From: Vibrio hibernica
GTDB lineage: Bacteria > Pseudomonadota > Gammaproteobacteria > Enterobacterales > Vibrionaceae
Reading direction: 5' to 3'
Assembly: GCF_015223435.1 (NCBI RefSeq)
Contig: NZ_VHKO01000001.1
Location: forward strand, 186,001-250,000
Length of the DNA: 64,000 nucleotides
Both the position numbers and the translations under genes were made by a program. Each line of letters begins with the position of its first letter. Positions within the stretch are counted from its first letter, which is position 1. Positions 18,009 through 26,988 of the stretch are shown piece after piece. The notes beneath the pieces are model-generated. The model was not told the origin of the DNA. It was given only the letters and a program-made list of their open reading frames with translations, and made no database searches.

Positions 18009-19685
18009 TCATTCAAACGCTTCATTCAAACGTACAACTTTACTTAATGCTAACTCGCTAAGTTCCAATACCGATTCAATTAAAGTATCTAAGTCCTGTA
18101 AACTCGATTCAATCATTAATGGAAGATCTTTGTCTAAGAAATTATGCGGTAACGAACTATGAAAATCACTACGCGATTGGTGTAGATTGAAACTGATACC
18201 TTTTAATTCTTTTGTCATTTGTTCCGCGACACCATGCCAATCATTTAAGATCTCTTGTTTAAAACCTTGCTCAGTGGCCAATGCAATGGGTATGGAACGG
18301 TTGGCAATATCTTTAATCACTAAATGTTGCTTATGATCCACTTCTAAACGGAATCGGCATAACGTCGTTTTCTTATTAACAAAACCATAAGCATCTCCTC
18401 CTCCATCTCGAATTATCTGCTCGAGTTCTTTATAAGGTACATACACCCAACGGCTATCACCTGAATCACTTTCACTGACCGACATATTACTTTGTAACAG
18501 TATTAGCTTAACTAAGTCAGAGCTAGTGGCGACTTTATATTTCTTAGCGTCAGAAAGTGCATATTGGTAAATATTCTTACGGCGTAATGTTCTTTCCGTC
18601 TCAGCCGATAGCACCATGGCGTACTGCTTAATGATTTCATTATCAAAATCCGTCATTTTAGCTTGTTGCAACTCAACCTCTTGCTGAATAGAAGTCTGAT
18701 CATATGCATGTTGAATCGCAAAATTGGATATGCACTCCCGAACCACCACTCGAGATTGAGGAGAATTCCATAGGCAATCTTGCAGGAGTAGCAGATCGAG
18801 AGAGTTAATGTCATCACGCCCATTAAAATAGGCGCTCGCTTTTAATAATTTAACGGCCTTTTTCCATCTGCGATCAGAAACATACATATCATCTCCCGCC
18901 TCACCAGCTGCATTTTCTTTTGCCTCTAACATCGACTTTAATTGATATAGTTTTTCAAACATGGAGTCAGTAAGAGACAACTGCTCCAGTTCTTGCAGCC
19001 ATAACTGATACTCTTCATCCTTGATAGCTAACCCCTCAGGGATCACCGCTTCTTGTTGTGTTCCAACCGTTAACATAGCGCGAAAATTTTGTTTATTTTG
19101 AATTCGATTCACAAACACTCGTACCAGCATGCGATCATATAAAGCCTCTAATCCGCTGTCTTCATCTGGTAATTCGTTAGATGCTGAGATTAATAAACGC
19201 ATTGGAACCGGCTCTATATCATTCCCATTTTTAAACGTTTTTTCGTTCACCACGGTTAATAAAGTATTCAAAATAGCCGGGCCAGCTTTCCAGATTTCAT
19301 CCAAAAAAACCACTTGTGCAGTCGGTAAGTAACCGTCAGTTAAACGGACATAACGACCATTATCTTTTAATTCCTGAATACTTAGCGGGCCGAAAACCTC
19401 TTCAGGTGTTGAAAACCGTGTCATTAAATATTCAAAGTAATGACTATTGTCAAATGCCTGGATCAGACGTTTAGCGATTAAGCTTTTCGCTATCCCTGGA
19501 GGACCAAGTAAAAAAACACTTTCACCCGATAAAGCCGCCAATAAGCATAATTTGATCGTCCCTTCTCTTTCATAAACACCATCAGACAAAGCTTGAACTA
19601 ATTTATTAATACGTTCGGAAAGTAGCGATCGTTGAGAGGCGGTGCGATTTGAAGTGGCTAATAAATGAATTTGAGTACGATCCAT
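18009..19685 (-). CDS. ravA: MoxR-family AAA+ ATPase RavA
   Basis: RavA is a hexameric MoxR ATPase. Walker A is LGPPGIAKS near residue 60, Walker B is VVFLDEIW near 123, and SASNELPDED near 160 is the sensor-1 region. The C-terminal half corresponds to the LARA and triple-helical parts of E. coli RavA. The frame is open to 19706, but AAGGA sits right before the ATG at 19685, so I prefer that start (558 residues). That is some 60 residues longer than E. coli RavA; the extra length seems to lie in the middle and C-terminal parts. It forms an operon with viaA. Confidence 0.9.
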   Translation of the reverse strand: MDRTQIHLLATSNRTASQRSLLSERINKLVQALSDGVYEREGTIKLCLLAALSGESVFLLGPPGIAKSLIAKRLIQAFDNSHYFEYLMTRFSTPEEVFGPLSIQELKDNGRYVRLTDGYLPTAQVVFLDEIWKAGPAILNTLLTVVNEKTFKNGNDIEPVPMRLLISASNELPDEDSGLEALYDRMLVRVFVNRIQNKQNFRAMLTVGTQQEAVIPEGLAIKDEEYQLWLQELEQLSLTDSMFEKLYQLKSMLEAKENAAGEAGDDMYVSDRRWKKAVKLLKASAYFNGRDDINSLDLLLLQDCLWNSPQSRVVVRECISNFAIQHAYDQTSIQQEVELQQAKMTDFDNEIIKQYAMVLSAETERTLRRKNIYQYALSDAKKYKVATSSDLVKLILLQSNMSVSESDSGDSRWVYVPYKELEQIIRDGGGDAYGFVNKKTTLCRFRLEVDHKQHLVIKDIANRSIPIALATEQGFKQEILNDWHGVAEQMTKELKGISFNLHQSRSDFHSSLPHNFLDKDLPLMIESSLQDLDTLIESVLELSELALSKVVRLNEAFE

Positions 19686-19828
19686 ACGCTTTCCTTTTGA
19701 ATGCATTTCATACGGAAGAAAATGATAAAATAAACAAGCTGTTTAACGGGTTATATGACGATTACGCTTGAATTTAACAGCCTAGATGGCACTATGAAAG
19801 CCTCATTTTCGTATTATTAGATCTAAGT

Positions 19829-20359
19829 ATGAGCCAGCAAATCTTACATCGTTGGAAAAACATTCAATTAGTTGAGGAAGACATCCGTTTACCCACAGGT
19901 ATCTCCATTTCTCATACCACCATTATTCATCCTGGTGCCGCGGTAATATTATCCATTACCGAGGACGAAAATATCATTCTATTGAAACAATTTCGCCCAT
20001 CTTTAGGTAAATGGATCATTGAATTACCCGCAGGCACAATTGAAAATAATGAAAAGCCATTAGCATGTGCAAAACGAGAATTGTTCGAAGAAACTGGCTA
20101 TCAAGCGGACGTTTTTCATTCACTAGGCCAATGTACACCAATGGCTGGTTTTTGTGATGAGATTCAGTATCTATTTGTTGCTAAACAGTTATCACTTCCT
20201 ATGAAGCAAAAACTTGACGATGACGAAGTTATTGAGGTCATTAAAGTCAGTTTATGTCAAATAGAACAATGGATCCGAGACGATCTTATTACCGATGCCA
20301 AGACTATCGCTTGCATTAGTAAAGCAAAATTATGCGGCCATTTTACTCATCAAAATTAA
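19829..20359 (+). CDS. Nudix hydrolase, ADP-ribose pyrophosphatase-like
   Basis: A perfect Nudix box (GX5EX7REUXEEXGU) begins at about residue 70: GTIENNEKP then CAKRELFEETGY. The Glu and Gly residues for metal binding are all present. The preceding IILLKQFRPSLGKWIIELPAG resembles the ADP-ribose pyrophosphatase (NudF-type) group, in which a Pro about 15-17 residues after the box helps set specificity; TPMAGF is found there. It likely hydrolyses ADP-ribose or a related nucleoside diphosphate sugar. The threonine aldolase gene follows after 26 bases and may share its transcript. Confidence 0.85.
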   Translation: MSQQILHRWKNIQLVEEDIRLPTGISISHTTIIHPGAAVILSITEDENIILLKQFRPSLGKWIIELPAGTIENNEKPLACAKRELFEETGYQADVFHSLGQCTPMAGFCDEIQYLFVAKQLSLPMKQKLDDDEVIEVIKVSLCQIEQWIRDDLITDAKTIACISKAKLCGHFTHQN

Positions 20360-20385
20360 TCATCTCCTAAATAAGAGGAACTAAC

Positions 20386-21393
20386 ATGGACTTTCGTTCT
20401 GACACTGTGACACAACCTACGGAATCAATGCGTCAAGCCATGGCAACAGCCATTGTTGGTGATGATGTTTATGGTGATGACCCAACCGTTAATGATCTCG
20501 AATCATGGTCAGCAGAACGCCATGGGTTTGAAGCCGCATTATTTGTCACATCCGGCACACAAGCGAATCTGCTTGGGTTAATGGCGCATTGCCAGCGAGG
20601 TGATGAATATTTATGTGGCCAGCAAGCACATAATTACAAATTTGAAGGCGGTGGCGCGGCAGTATTGGGTTCAATTCAACCTCAACCGATTGAGAATGAA
20701 CCCGATGGAACAATATGTTTTAAAAAACTAGAGCAAGCCATTAAACCAGATGATTCTCATTTTGCTCAAACAAAACTGCTCAGCCTTGAAAACACGATAA
20801 ATGGTAAAGTGCTTCCTTTAGAATATTTGAAGCAAGCTCGTGCTTTTACCCTTAAGCATAATCTACAACTTCATCTCGATGGTGCTCGGGTTTACAACGC
20901 GGCAGTTGCACTAAATGTAGATGTCAAAGATATCGCACAGTATTTTGATTCCATGACGGTGTGTTTATCTAAAGGGTTAGCGGCTCCAGTCGGATCCTTG
21001 CTTCTAGGATCAAGCGATTTTATTAAACGAGCTCGCCGAATTCGTAAGATGTTAGGTGGTGGCATGCGCCAAGCCGGTATTTTAGCTGCTGCGGGGAAAA
21101 TAGCTCTAACCGATCAAGTAACACAACTCAAAACCGATCACGACAATGCTCAAATTCTCGCCAAGGGATTAAGTGCTTTAAGCGCGTTTGAATTAAAACC
21201 TGATCTAATTCATACCAATATCGTTTTTGCTAAAATTGCAGATCACATTGATCGCAAAGCTCTGCAGCAATACCTGCAACAACAAGGTATTATTATTGGT
21301 AATAGCCAGCCGATGAGGTTTGTATTACATAAAGATATCAATCGCCAAGATGTTGAACGATTCCTACAAGAAATCAGTTTGTTCACGAATTAA
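20386..21393 (+). CDS. ltaE: Low-specificity L-threonine aldolase
   Basis: This PLP enzyme cleaves L-threonine and allo-threonine to glycine and acetaldehyde. It is 335 residues, the family norm. The N-terminus MDFRSDTVTQPTESMRQAM is diagnostic, DDVYGDDPTVNDLE follows, LHLDGARVYNAAVAL near residue 165 carries the Asp that contacts the PLP nitrogen, and the Schiff-base lysine is in VCLSKGLAAPVGSLL near 197. AGAGGAA precedes the ATG. Confidence 0.95.
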   Translation: MDFRSDTVTQPTESMRQAMATAIVGDDVYGDDPTVNDLESWSAERHGFEAALFVTSGTQANLLGLMAHCQRGDEYLCGQQAHNYKFEGGGAAVLGSIQPQPIENEPDGTICFKKLEQAIKPDDSHFAQTKLLSLENTINGKVLPLEYLKQARAFTLKHNLQLHLDGARVYNAAVALNVDVKDIAQYFDSMTVCLSKGLAAPVGSLLLGSSDFIKRARRIRKMLGGGMRQAGILAAAGKIALTDQVTQLKTDHDNAQILAKGLSALSAFELKPDLIHTNIVFAKIADHIDRKALQQYLQQQGIIIGNSQPMRFVLHKDINRQDVERFLQEISLFTN

Positions 21394-21585
21394 ATCGTTC
21401 TGAATCGGATGAGTATTTTCCACCAGTATCACCATTGGTTTATCAATACTCATGACATACCACAAAAAATTGAAACCAAATACACTATACTTTCCATTTG
21501 TATAATATAATTTCAAATTACTGGAATGAAATAAAAGAAGTGTCGCTTTAATCAGCGCACTTCGACTAAAAAATGGGAGTGAAAA

Positions 21586-22299
21586 GTGCATACGGTAAGT
21601 GAAAGAAAACAAGGTAGACGTAGCGCGGAAGAAGCAGAAAAAACCAAAAAAGCGCTTCTTTTTGTTGCGGGTGAACTGTTTTCAGAATTAGGCTATAAGC
21701 GTGTTTCCCTCCGTTTAATCAGTGAGAAAGCGGGTGTTTCTCATAGCCTATTACGCTATCACTTCGGCAGTAAAGAAAAAATTTGGCAACATATTAGTGA
21801 TCATCTTTACCAATATTTTCGAAATTATTTTCAGCATATTGTCAGTATTCTGCCAGAAGGCTTACCTGCAAATATCCAACTATACAAATTAATGAATCGC
21901 GTTTTAGCTTGTAGCCTTAATGATCCACGTGCGGTTCGCTTTTTAGCAGATGCAGTAAGACAAGACAAAAAAATGGTGAACTACTTCCTTGAACCTAGCG
22001 TTCAAACCAATGAAGTTCTAGAAAGCCTCGTTCACCAGTTCAAACAAAGCTATCCAAAGTCACCAATAACGGGCAGAACATTACGCTGGCAAACGACAAT
22101 GTATTCGCACTCTGCTACAACTTTACGACCTTTACTTCAACACATGTTTGAAAAAAAGACTGACACAGAGGCACTTTTTGCACACTGGCAGCAGTTCAAC
22201 CAATTATTAGTCCTTCAGCTTCATATCGACGAGAAAGATATTGAACGCCCAAAAGCTCTAACGGATCTTATCGTCCCAGCTCCCACAGAATACGTTTAA
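21586..22299 (+). CDS. TetR family transcriptional regulator
   Basis: The N-terminal 60 residues are a TetR helix-turn-helix (SLRLISEKAGVSHSLLRYHF then GSKEKIW). The remaining 170 residues are a helical ligand domain of unknown specificity. The start is GTG with GGGAG seven bases upstream; an ATG at 21573 is out of frame. It stands alone, 192 bases after ltaE and convergent with the helicase gene. Its target cannot be told. Confidence 0.85.
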   Translation: MHTVSERKQGRRSAEEAEKTKKALLFVAGELFSELGYKRVSLRLISEKAGVSHSLLRYHFGSKEKIWQHISDHLYQYFRNYFQHIVSILPEGLPANIQLYKLMNRVLACSLNDPRAVRFLADAVRQDKKMVNYFLEPSVQTNEVLESLVHQFKQSYPKSPITGRTLRWQTTMYSHSATTLRPLLQHMFEKKTDTEALFAHWQQFNQLLVLQLHIDEKDIERPKALTDLIVPAPTEYV

Positions 22300-22336
22300 C
22301 TCCACGGCATCTCATCAATAATAACGCTGTTAACGA

Positions 22337-23677
22337 CTAACCGCGCTTACCTCGTGAACGATGAATGTTCAACTTAGCTTTCAGTTTCCGCTTTTCTGCT
22401 GTTCTGCCACGTTTCATTTGAGGTTCTTCAACCTGATTAACACTTGGTTCATAACCTGCCAGCCATTCTTGTGGCAAACGTTTGTCTAATAAAGCTTCAA
22501 TCGCATCTAACAAATATTGCTCTTGTGGGCACATTAACGAGAATGCTTGCCCTGTTTCACCGGCTCGACCTGTTCGTCCAATTCGATGAATATAATCCTC
22601 AGCTTGAAAAGGCAACTCATAATTGACCACTTGTGGTAACTGTTGGATATCCAATCCCCGAGCGGCAACATCTGTCGCAATCAATGCACGAACTTTTCCT
22701 GACTTGAAATCATCCAATGCTTTTTGACGCGCACCTTGGCTTTTATCGCCATTAATAGATGCCGCATTAATACCATCAAGTTTAAGTTCTTTGGCTAAAA
22801 TATCTGAGGTTTGTTTCGTCTTAGTAAACACCAACACCTGTTGCCAATTTCGCGAGCCAATCAAATAAGCCAATAACTCTCTTTTTCTCGATTTATCAAC
22901 AGGGTAAATCATTTGTTGAACGGTATCTGCTGTGCTGTTTTTAGCGGCAATTTGTATTTCTTTTGGATCATTAAGCATTTTATAAGCGACTTCACGTATG
23001 CGTTTAGTGAAAGTTGCTGAAAAGAATAAGGTTTGTCGGTCGGAGCTCATCCTGCGCAGAATTCTTTGTAGATCAGGCATAAAGCCCATATCCAACATTC
23101 TATCCGCTTCATCTAACACTAAAGTTTGAGTTTGCTTCAAATGAATATTGCCTACAAATAGATGATCCAATAATCGCCCCGGTGTTGCTACAACGATATC
23201 TGCGCCTTTTGCTAGGGCTTTAGTTTGCACATTCATGCTCATACCACCGTACACAACAACAATATTTAAACCCTGGTTGTACGACTGCAAACTATCAAAA
23301 ACTTGTTGTGCTAATTCGCGGGTTGGCGTTAATACTAATGCTTTGACTGATTGAGTTGATTTTTCATTTTTTGTTTTTCCTAGCGGTTCACCATCTACTT
23401 TACCTATATTTTGAGATATTAAATCTTCGGCAGAAATAGATGGTTCTTGAACCAAGCTCTCGTCTCGAGCGATAGAGATCTGGTGCAGCACTTTTTGAAT
23501 CAATGGCAAACCAAAAGCGGCTGTCTTTCCTGTTCCAGTTTGCGCACACGCTAGCAAGTCGTCACCTTGTAGAACCAGTGGAATCGCCTGCTCTTGAATG
23601 GGTGTTGGTGAAGTAAAACCTAACTGCTTAACGCAATCGACCAAAATAGAATCTAAACCTAATGATTGAAACGACAT
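22337..23677 (-). CDS. DEAD-box RNA helicase, RhlE-like
   Basis: An ATP-dependent RNA helicase with the full motif set: the Q motif GFTSPTPIQEQAIP, motif I AQTGTGKT near residue 45, PTRELAQQ near 118, DEAD in LVLDEADRMLDMGF near 195, SAT near 228, and VATDVAARGLDI plus YIHRIGRTGRAG in the second domain. A stretch of about 40 residues, 70-110, rich in Ser, Glu and Lys, lies between motifs I and Ia where relatives have only a few residues. The C-terminus has a basic tail. AGGT precedes the ATG. Confidence 0.9.
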   Translation of the reverse strand: MSFQSLGLDSILVDCVKQLGFTSPTPIQEQAIPLVLQGDDLLACAQTGTGKTAAFGLPLIQKVLHQISIARDESLVQEPSISAEDLISQNIGKVDGEPLGKTKNEKSTQSVKALVLTPTRELAQQVFDSLQSYNQGLNIVVVYGGMSMNVQTKALAKGADIVVATPGRLLDHLFVGNIHLKQTQTLVLDEADRMLDMGFMPDLQRILRRMSSDRQTLFFSATFTKRIREVAYKMLNDPKEIQIAAKNSTADTVQQMIYPVDKSRKRELLAYLIGSRNWQQVLVFTKTKQTSDILAKELKLDGINAASINGDKSQGARQKALDDFKSGKVRALIATDVAARGLDIQQLPQVVNYELPFQAEDYIHRIGRTGRAGETGQAFSLMCPQEQYLLDAIEALLDKRLPQEWLAGYEPSVNQVEEPQMKRGRTAEKRKLKAKLNIHRSRGKRG

Positions 23678-23735
23678 GGCAACCTAATATTAAAATACAA
23701 ATATCGATAAATAATGGGGTGGAAGTTTAGCAAAT

Positions 23736-24314
23736 TTATGTTTGAGAGTATTTCGCTTTCATTAATAAGTCCGGATAGAACTGACTAAATGCCGCTATGA
23801 AAGTGTCGTATTCTTGTTCCATAATTTCCGAGCACTGCGCTAAAGGCGATAATTTTGGTCTGCGCATCGACATACGTTCAAGTGCATAGGCAATATTATC
23901 GAAGTTTTGATAAGAAAATAACCACTCACCTTCCCACATTGCCTTTGTCACTCGCTCATACTTTTCAGGCAATATTAATTCGCATTGAGAACACTCATAT
24001 TCCGATTGATTAATAAATTGCGTTAACGATAAATGATGGTACTCATCCCAGCGAGTCGCAAGCGCATGATCCCAAAACATATCAAATGCAATAGGTGCAA
24101 AACGTTTTAAATTTTCTGGGAAAAAACGTTTTAAACTAAGAACAATAGGATGGGAATCTGTATTGCTATCGACCCAGCGGTGTAACTTGATCCCTTTAAC
24201 TACCTCTGATGGAAATAAATCATCAGGATTGCCTTTCACAAAATCGCCTAATAAATTACCGACCAAATCACTACCGCAATGATCAGCAATATGTAAATGT
24301 GCTAAATAATTCAT
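23736..24314 (-). CDS. acpH: Acyl carrier protein phosphodiesterase AcpH
   Basis: AcpH removes the 4'-phosphopantetheine arm from ACP. The 192-residue protein begins MNYLAHLHIADHCGSDLVGN and continues LLGDFVKG, LHRWVDSNTDSHP and MFWDHALATRW, the histidine and aspartate rich metal-site motifs of this family. It is a single gene, 58 bases from the helicase start. AGGG precedes the ATG. Confidence 0.93.
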   Translation of the reverse strand: MNYLAHLHIADHCGSDLVGNLLGDFVKGNPDDLFPSEVVKGIKLHRWVDSNTDSHPIVLSLKRFFPENLKRFAPIAFDMFWDHALATRWDEYHHLSLTQFINQSEYECSQCELILPEKYERVTKAMWEGEWLFSYQNFDNIAYALERMSMRRPKLSPLAQCSEIMEQEYDTFIAAFSQFYPDLLMKAKYSQT

Positions 24315-24620
24315 ACGATTACCCTATGGTGAACGTTAATATTGAAAATAAACATGCCTCATAATCGAACCATAATGGCGGATAGCAATACATCATTCTA
24401 GGTATGTAAAGATTACGTTAAAACTAGATATGCACCCCATATGCTTACTGTGGGAATAAACGAAGCAATTAGAACTGTGAGATAATCCCTACCAGCCTGC
24501 AATCACAGCTAGGTTAGTTACACTAGATTGTAAACAAACTCGCTATATTGATGTTTAGCACAATAAATTATGTACAAGAACACTGTCACATAGCCATACT
24601 AGATAATAACGACAGAGGGC
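24315..24620. other. Intergenic stretch with nothing recognisable
   Basis: About 300 AT-rich bases between the divergent acpH and zinc-ribbon genes. It must contain both promoters, but I see no strong hexamer pair, repeat or RNA motif. Confidence 0.5.
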
Positions 24621-24842
24621 ATGAAAATTATGAAAAGAAAACAAATAAAAAAAGATCCTGCTTTAGACGTTAATTTGGATATTTGCTGTTGCCCATTATG
24701 TTCTAGCGAAGAATTCCTACTATCAGAAAACGAAGACGAACTGGTTTGTATCGACTGTGGTCTTGTGCCATTAAACACGGACACAAAATATCTTACTTCG
24801 ACCAGTCAATTTCAATATCACAAATTTCCATTCGTTCATTGA
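24621..24842 (+). CDS. Small TFIIB-type zinc-ribbon protein
   Basis: This 73-residue acidic protein carries a short zinc-ribbon: Cys24-PL-Cys27 and Cys43-ID-Cys46, in CCCPLCSSEE and VCIDCGLVP. The CPxCxS..x..DELVCxDCGLV layout resembles the N-terminal ribbon of TFIIB/TFB, and comparable small bacterial proteins are annotated that way. No other domain is present. The function is unknown; a protein- or nucleic-acid-binding zinc module is the most I would infer. The SD GAGGG is unusually close to the ATG at 24621; the next ATG at 24630 is an alternative start. It is followed by a strong hairpin at 24916-24963. Confidence 0.6.
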   Translation: MKIMKRKQIKKDPALDVNLDICCCPLCSSEEFLLSENEDELVCIDCGLVPLNTDTKYLTSTSQFQYHKFPFVH

Positions 24843-24915
24843 CCCTTAGTAAGTATTGATTTCTATTAGCGGTCATGAATATTCTTATCGATTAAATATG
24901 CTTATCAGTTAAAGT

Positions 24916-24963
24916 AGACAAAGCCCACCGAATTGGTTTGCTTCAATTCGGTGGGCTTTGTCT
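24916..24963. terminator. Perfect 20-bp hairpin between the zinc-ribbon gene and yieH
   Basis: Bases 24916-24935 and 24944-24963 are perfect reverse complements with an 8-base loop. The core is aagcccaccg / cggtgggctt. It lies between convergent genes and is a likely bidirectional terminator. T runs after it are weak on both strands. Confidence 0.75.
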
Positions 24964-24990
24964 ATTCTAAATCATTGTTATTTGAAAGAT

Positions 24991-25650
24991 TCATGCAAAT
25001 AAAGAAATAGATTGAAGCTCTGATAAATGCTCAATTCTTCTTACTAAAGGATGATCAATGGTTTGCCCAATCAATGGCGTAAAGTGAATCGTTTGGATCC
25101 CCGCATTGATCCCGGCTTTTACACCATTTTCAGTATCATCCACAAATAAACACTCTTCAGCGCGAAAACCCATTTGCATAGCCGCATACATCAATAAATC
25201 TGGTTCTGGTTTCCAACTATTAATGTCAAAGGCACTGAATATATTATTCTTAAACAAATGCAACATCCCTGTTAATGAAAGTGCATATTCCATTTTACTT
25301 ACCGAGCCATTTGAAGCTACACACACAGAGATATTATTATTAATCAAATGCTGTACTGTTTCTAAGGCTGAGGGAATTGGTTTAAGATTTTCAGAAAATA
25401 GATGGTTCATAAATTCTCTATAACGAGGCTCTAGTGTTTGCATGGGAATTTTTAATCCAACTCTATCACTCGTTTCTTTCAGAATATCAAACATTTTACC
25501 GCCTTGAAAATTAGCCATGCATTGGTCATAACACACCTCGGCACCGTAACTAGCAAAGACTTGAACTAATGCCTGACAACAGAGAGTTTCACTGTCCACT
25601 AGCGTGCCATCGCAATCAAATATGACACATTTGATCTGAGATTTAGCCAT
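24991..25650 (-). CDS. yieH: HAD-like phosphatase, YieH-type
   Basis: A 219-residue haloacid dehalogenase phosphatase. Motif I is FDCDGTLVDSE at residues 10-20, motif II is VASNGS near 117, the conserved lysine is in SWKPEPDLL near 150, and motif III is FVDDTENGVKAG near 172. Similarity across the length to E. coli YieH (6-phosphogluconate phosphatase) includes the TLVDSE start, the cap region and MLHLFKNNIFSAFDI. GGGGAA precedes the ATG. Confidence 0.85.
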   Translation of the reverse strand: MAKSQIKCVIFDCDGTLVDSETLCCQALVQVFASYGAEVCYDQCMANFQGGKMFDILKETSDRVGLKIPMQTLEPRYREFMNHLFSENLKPIPSALETVQHLINNNISVCVASNGSVSKMEYALSLTGMLHLFKNNIFSAFDINSWKPEPDLLMYAAMQMGFRAEECLFVDDTENGVKAGINAGIQTIHFTPLIGQTIDHPLVRRIEHLSELQSISLFA

Positions 25651-25828
25651 GCTGATTCCCCACTTTCAACCTAATAAACTAAGTTTGGCTTTTAGTTATT
25701 AAATTAGAAAGAAAAGGTTAAGTATTTTGTTAAACCAAGCCGAGCAAAAATCTATATTTTCAGACAAGATCACTATTTATTCTTATAGCATGAAAAATTA
25801 ACAGGCAATTCACCTAACTGACATAAAA

Positions 25829-26362
25829 TTATGCTTCATAAATGACAGTCATATTAAGATCATTTGGAGTTTGATATAAATGAACCATGGAGGCTATGAG
25901 AGGTAGGTATATTTCTGGTAATAATGCTTGCTGCGTATAAACATCGGATAATAACAAGCTATTGGTTTGATCATCTTTATAAGCGATCATTGCCATCATA
26001 GGTTGGCCCTGTTTAAATCCCATATAAAGCTGATAATGCTCATCAAGAATGATTTGAGTGAGAAATTCAATAATAAGTTTTTCTTGCTCCGGATCGTTGG
26101 ACCACGCTTTTGCTTGCAGAACTGAAAACAGAATGGTTAGTCGATGAAAATCGACAGGTATAATATCATCTAACCAAATAGGATAATGGCTAGCTTGATC
26201 TAATAGCTCTGATGCAAATTGCGTTTTAAACGTTTTACTTTCTTGTGAAGATAAATACAACTCTCGTCCTTTTAGGCTCTCTTGAGTTGGAAAGTCCACA
26301 TCAACATGATGAGATAACCATTGGTTTTTCTGTTTGATTAATCGTACTGCTTGCGTGTCCAT
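25829..26362 (-). CDS. Hypothetical protein, 177 residues
   Basis: I do not recognise this family. An open frame continues to 26479, but the upstream part overlaps the creA terminator, while AAGGA lies just before the ATG at 26362 (MDTQAVRLIKQKNQWL). I therefore take that start. The protein is soluble, with no signal peptide or membrane helix. The C-terminal half has alternating hydrophobic stretches (ILDEHYQLYMGFKQGQPMMA, then MIAYKD) reminiscent of an acetyltransferase-like fold, but no family motif is clear. It follows creA on the same strand after 131 bases with a terminator between. Confidence 0.7.
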   Translation of the reverse strand: MDTQAVRLIKQKNQWLSHHVDVDFPTQESLKGRELYLSSQESKTFKTQFASELLDQASHYPIWLDDIIPVDFHRLTILFSVLQAKAWSNDPEQEKLIIEFLTQIILDEHYQLYMGFKQGQPMMAMIAYKDDQTNSLLLSDVYTQQALLPEIYLPLIASMVHLYQTPNDLNMTVIYEA

Positions 26363-26447
26363 ATTATCCTTCTTCAACGAGCTAACTAAGGTGTGACAAT
26401 AACATTTCAGGTTAGGAAGCGATAGCGCTATCATATTGTTAAATAAA

Positions 26448-26486
26448 TTAAAAAAGCCATCCACTTTAGTAACAGTCAATGGCTTT
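26448..26486 (-). terminator. creA terminator
   Basis: On the minus strand aaagccat pairs with atggcttt and a T-rich run follows (complement of aaattaaaaaag). It lies directly beyond the creA stop. Confidence 0.7.
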
Positions 26487-26493
26487 CCTTTAT

Positions 26494-26988
26494 TTATTCA
26501 GACTCTTTTAACGCTTTTTCTTCTGCTAACATTTCTGGCGTTTTATAAGCTTTTGTTCCCCATAAAGGAACCGTTGATAAGCTATGTTTAAAACTCCCAG
26601 AGGTTTCTTTTGTTGAATATGATAAATACATCAATGTTTGACTTTTAGGATCAAAAATACGTCGGATTTTCATCGTTTTGAAAAATACACTCTTTGATTT
26701 TTTAAATACGGTTTCGCCCGATTCTGAACGATCAATACCAGCAATCATTTCAGGCGTAATTTCACCCGTTTGACGGCAAGAAATTGAACTATCACTTGGG
26801 TCAGAGAAACTTAAATTAGCTTCAATAGAGGCAATATGACAAGTTACACCTGAAATTTCAGGGTCAACAAGCGTATTCAATTTAATATCTTTTGTAGTAA
26901 ACAATCCTAAAGAGACATCCCCCACTTCGTTATTGTCACAACCGGCTAATATTGTCGCCAAACTGAGAGCAACGATTAATTTTTTCAT
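26494..26988 (-). CDS. creA: CreA family protein, predicted lipoprotein
   Basis: The protein matches E. coli CreA along its length: VDPEISGVTCHIASIEA, SDSSISCRQTGEI, VFKKSKSVFFKTMKIRRIFD and LMYLSYSTK. CreA is of unknown function. Unlike E. coli CreA, this one has a lipobox, LSLATILAGC, near residues 9-18, so it is probably a lipoprotein. I place the start at the ATG 26988 (MKKLIVALSL) because AAGGAAG lies seven bases upstream; an in-frame ATG at 27009 has none. Confidence 0.85.
   Translation of the reverse strand: MKKLIVALSLATILAGCDNNEVGDVSLGLFTTKDIKLNTLVDPEISGVTCHIASIEANLSFSDPSDSSISCRQTGEITPEMIAGIDRSESGETVFKKSKSVFFKTMKIRRIFDPKSQTLMYLSYSTKETSGSFKHSLSTVPLWGTKAYKTPEMLAEEKALKESE

Noticed and set aside
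24599..24784. Minus-strand 61-residue open frame opposite the zinc-ribbon gene
   Set aside because: No ribosome-binding site or recognisable feature, whereas the plus strand encodes a clear zinc ribbon.
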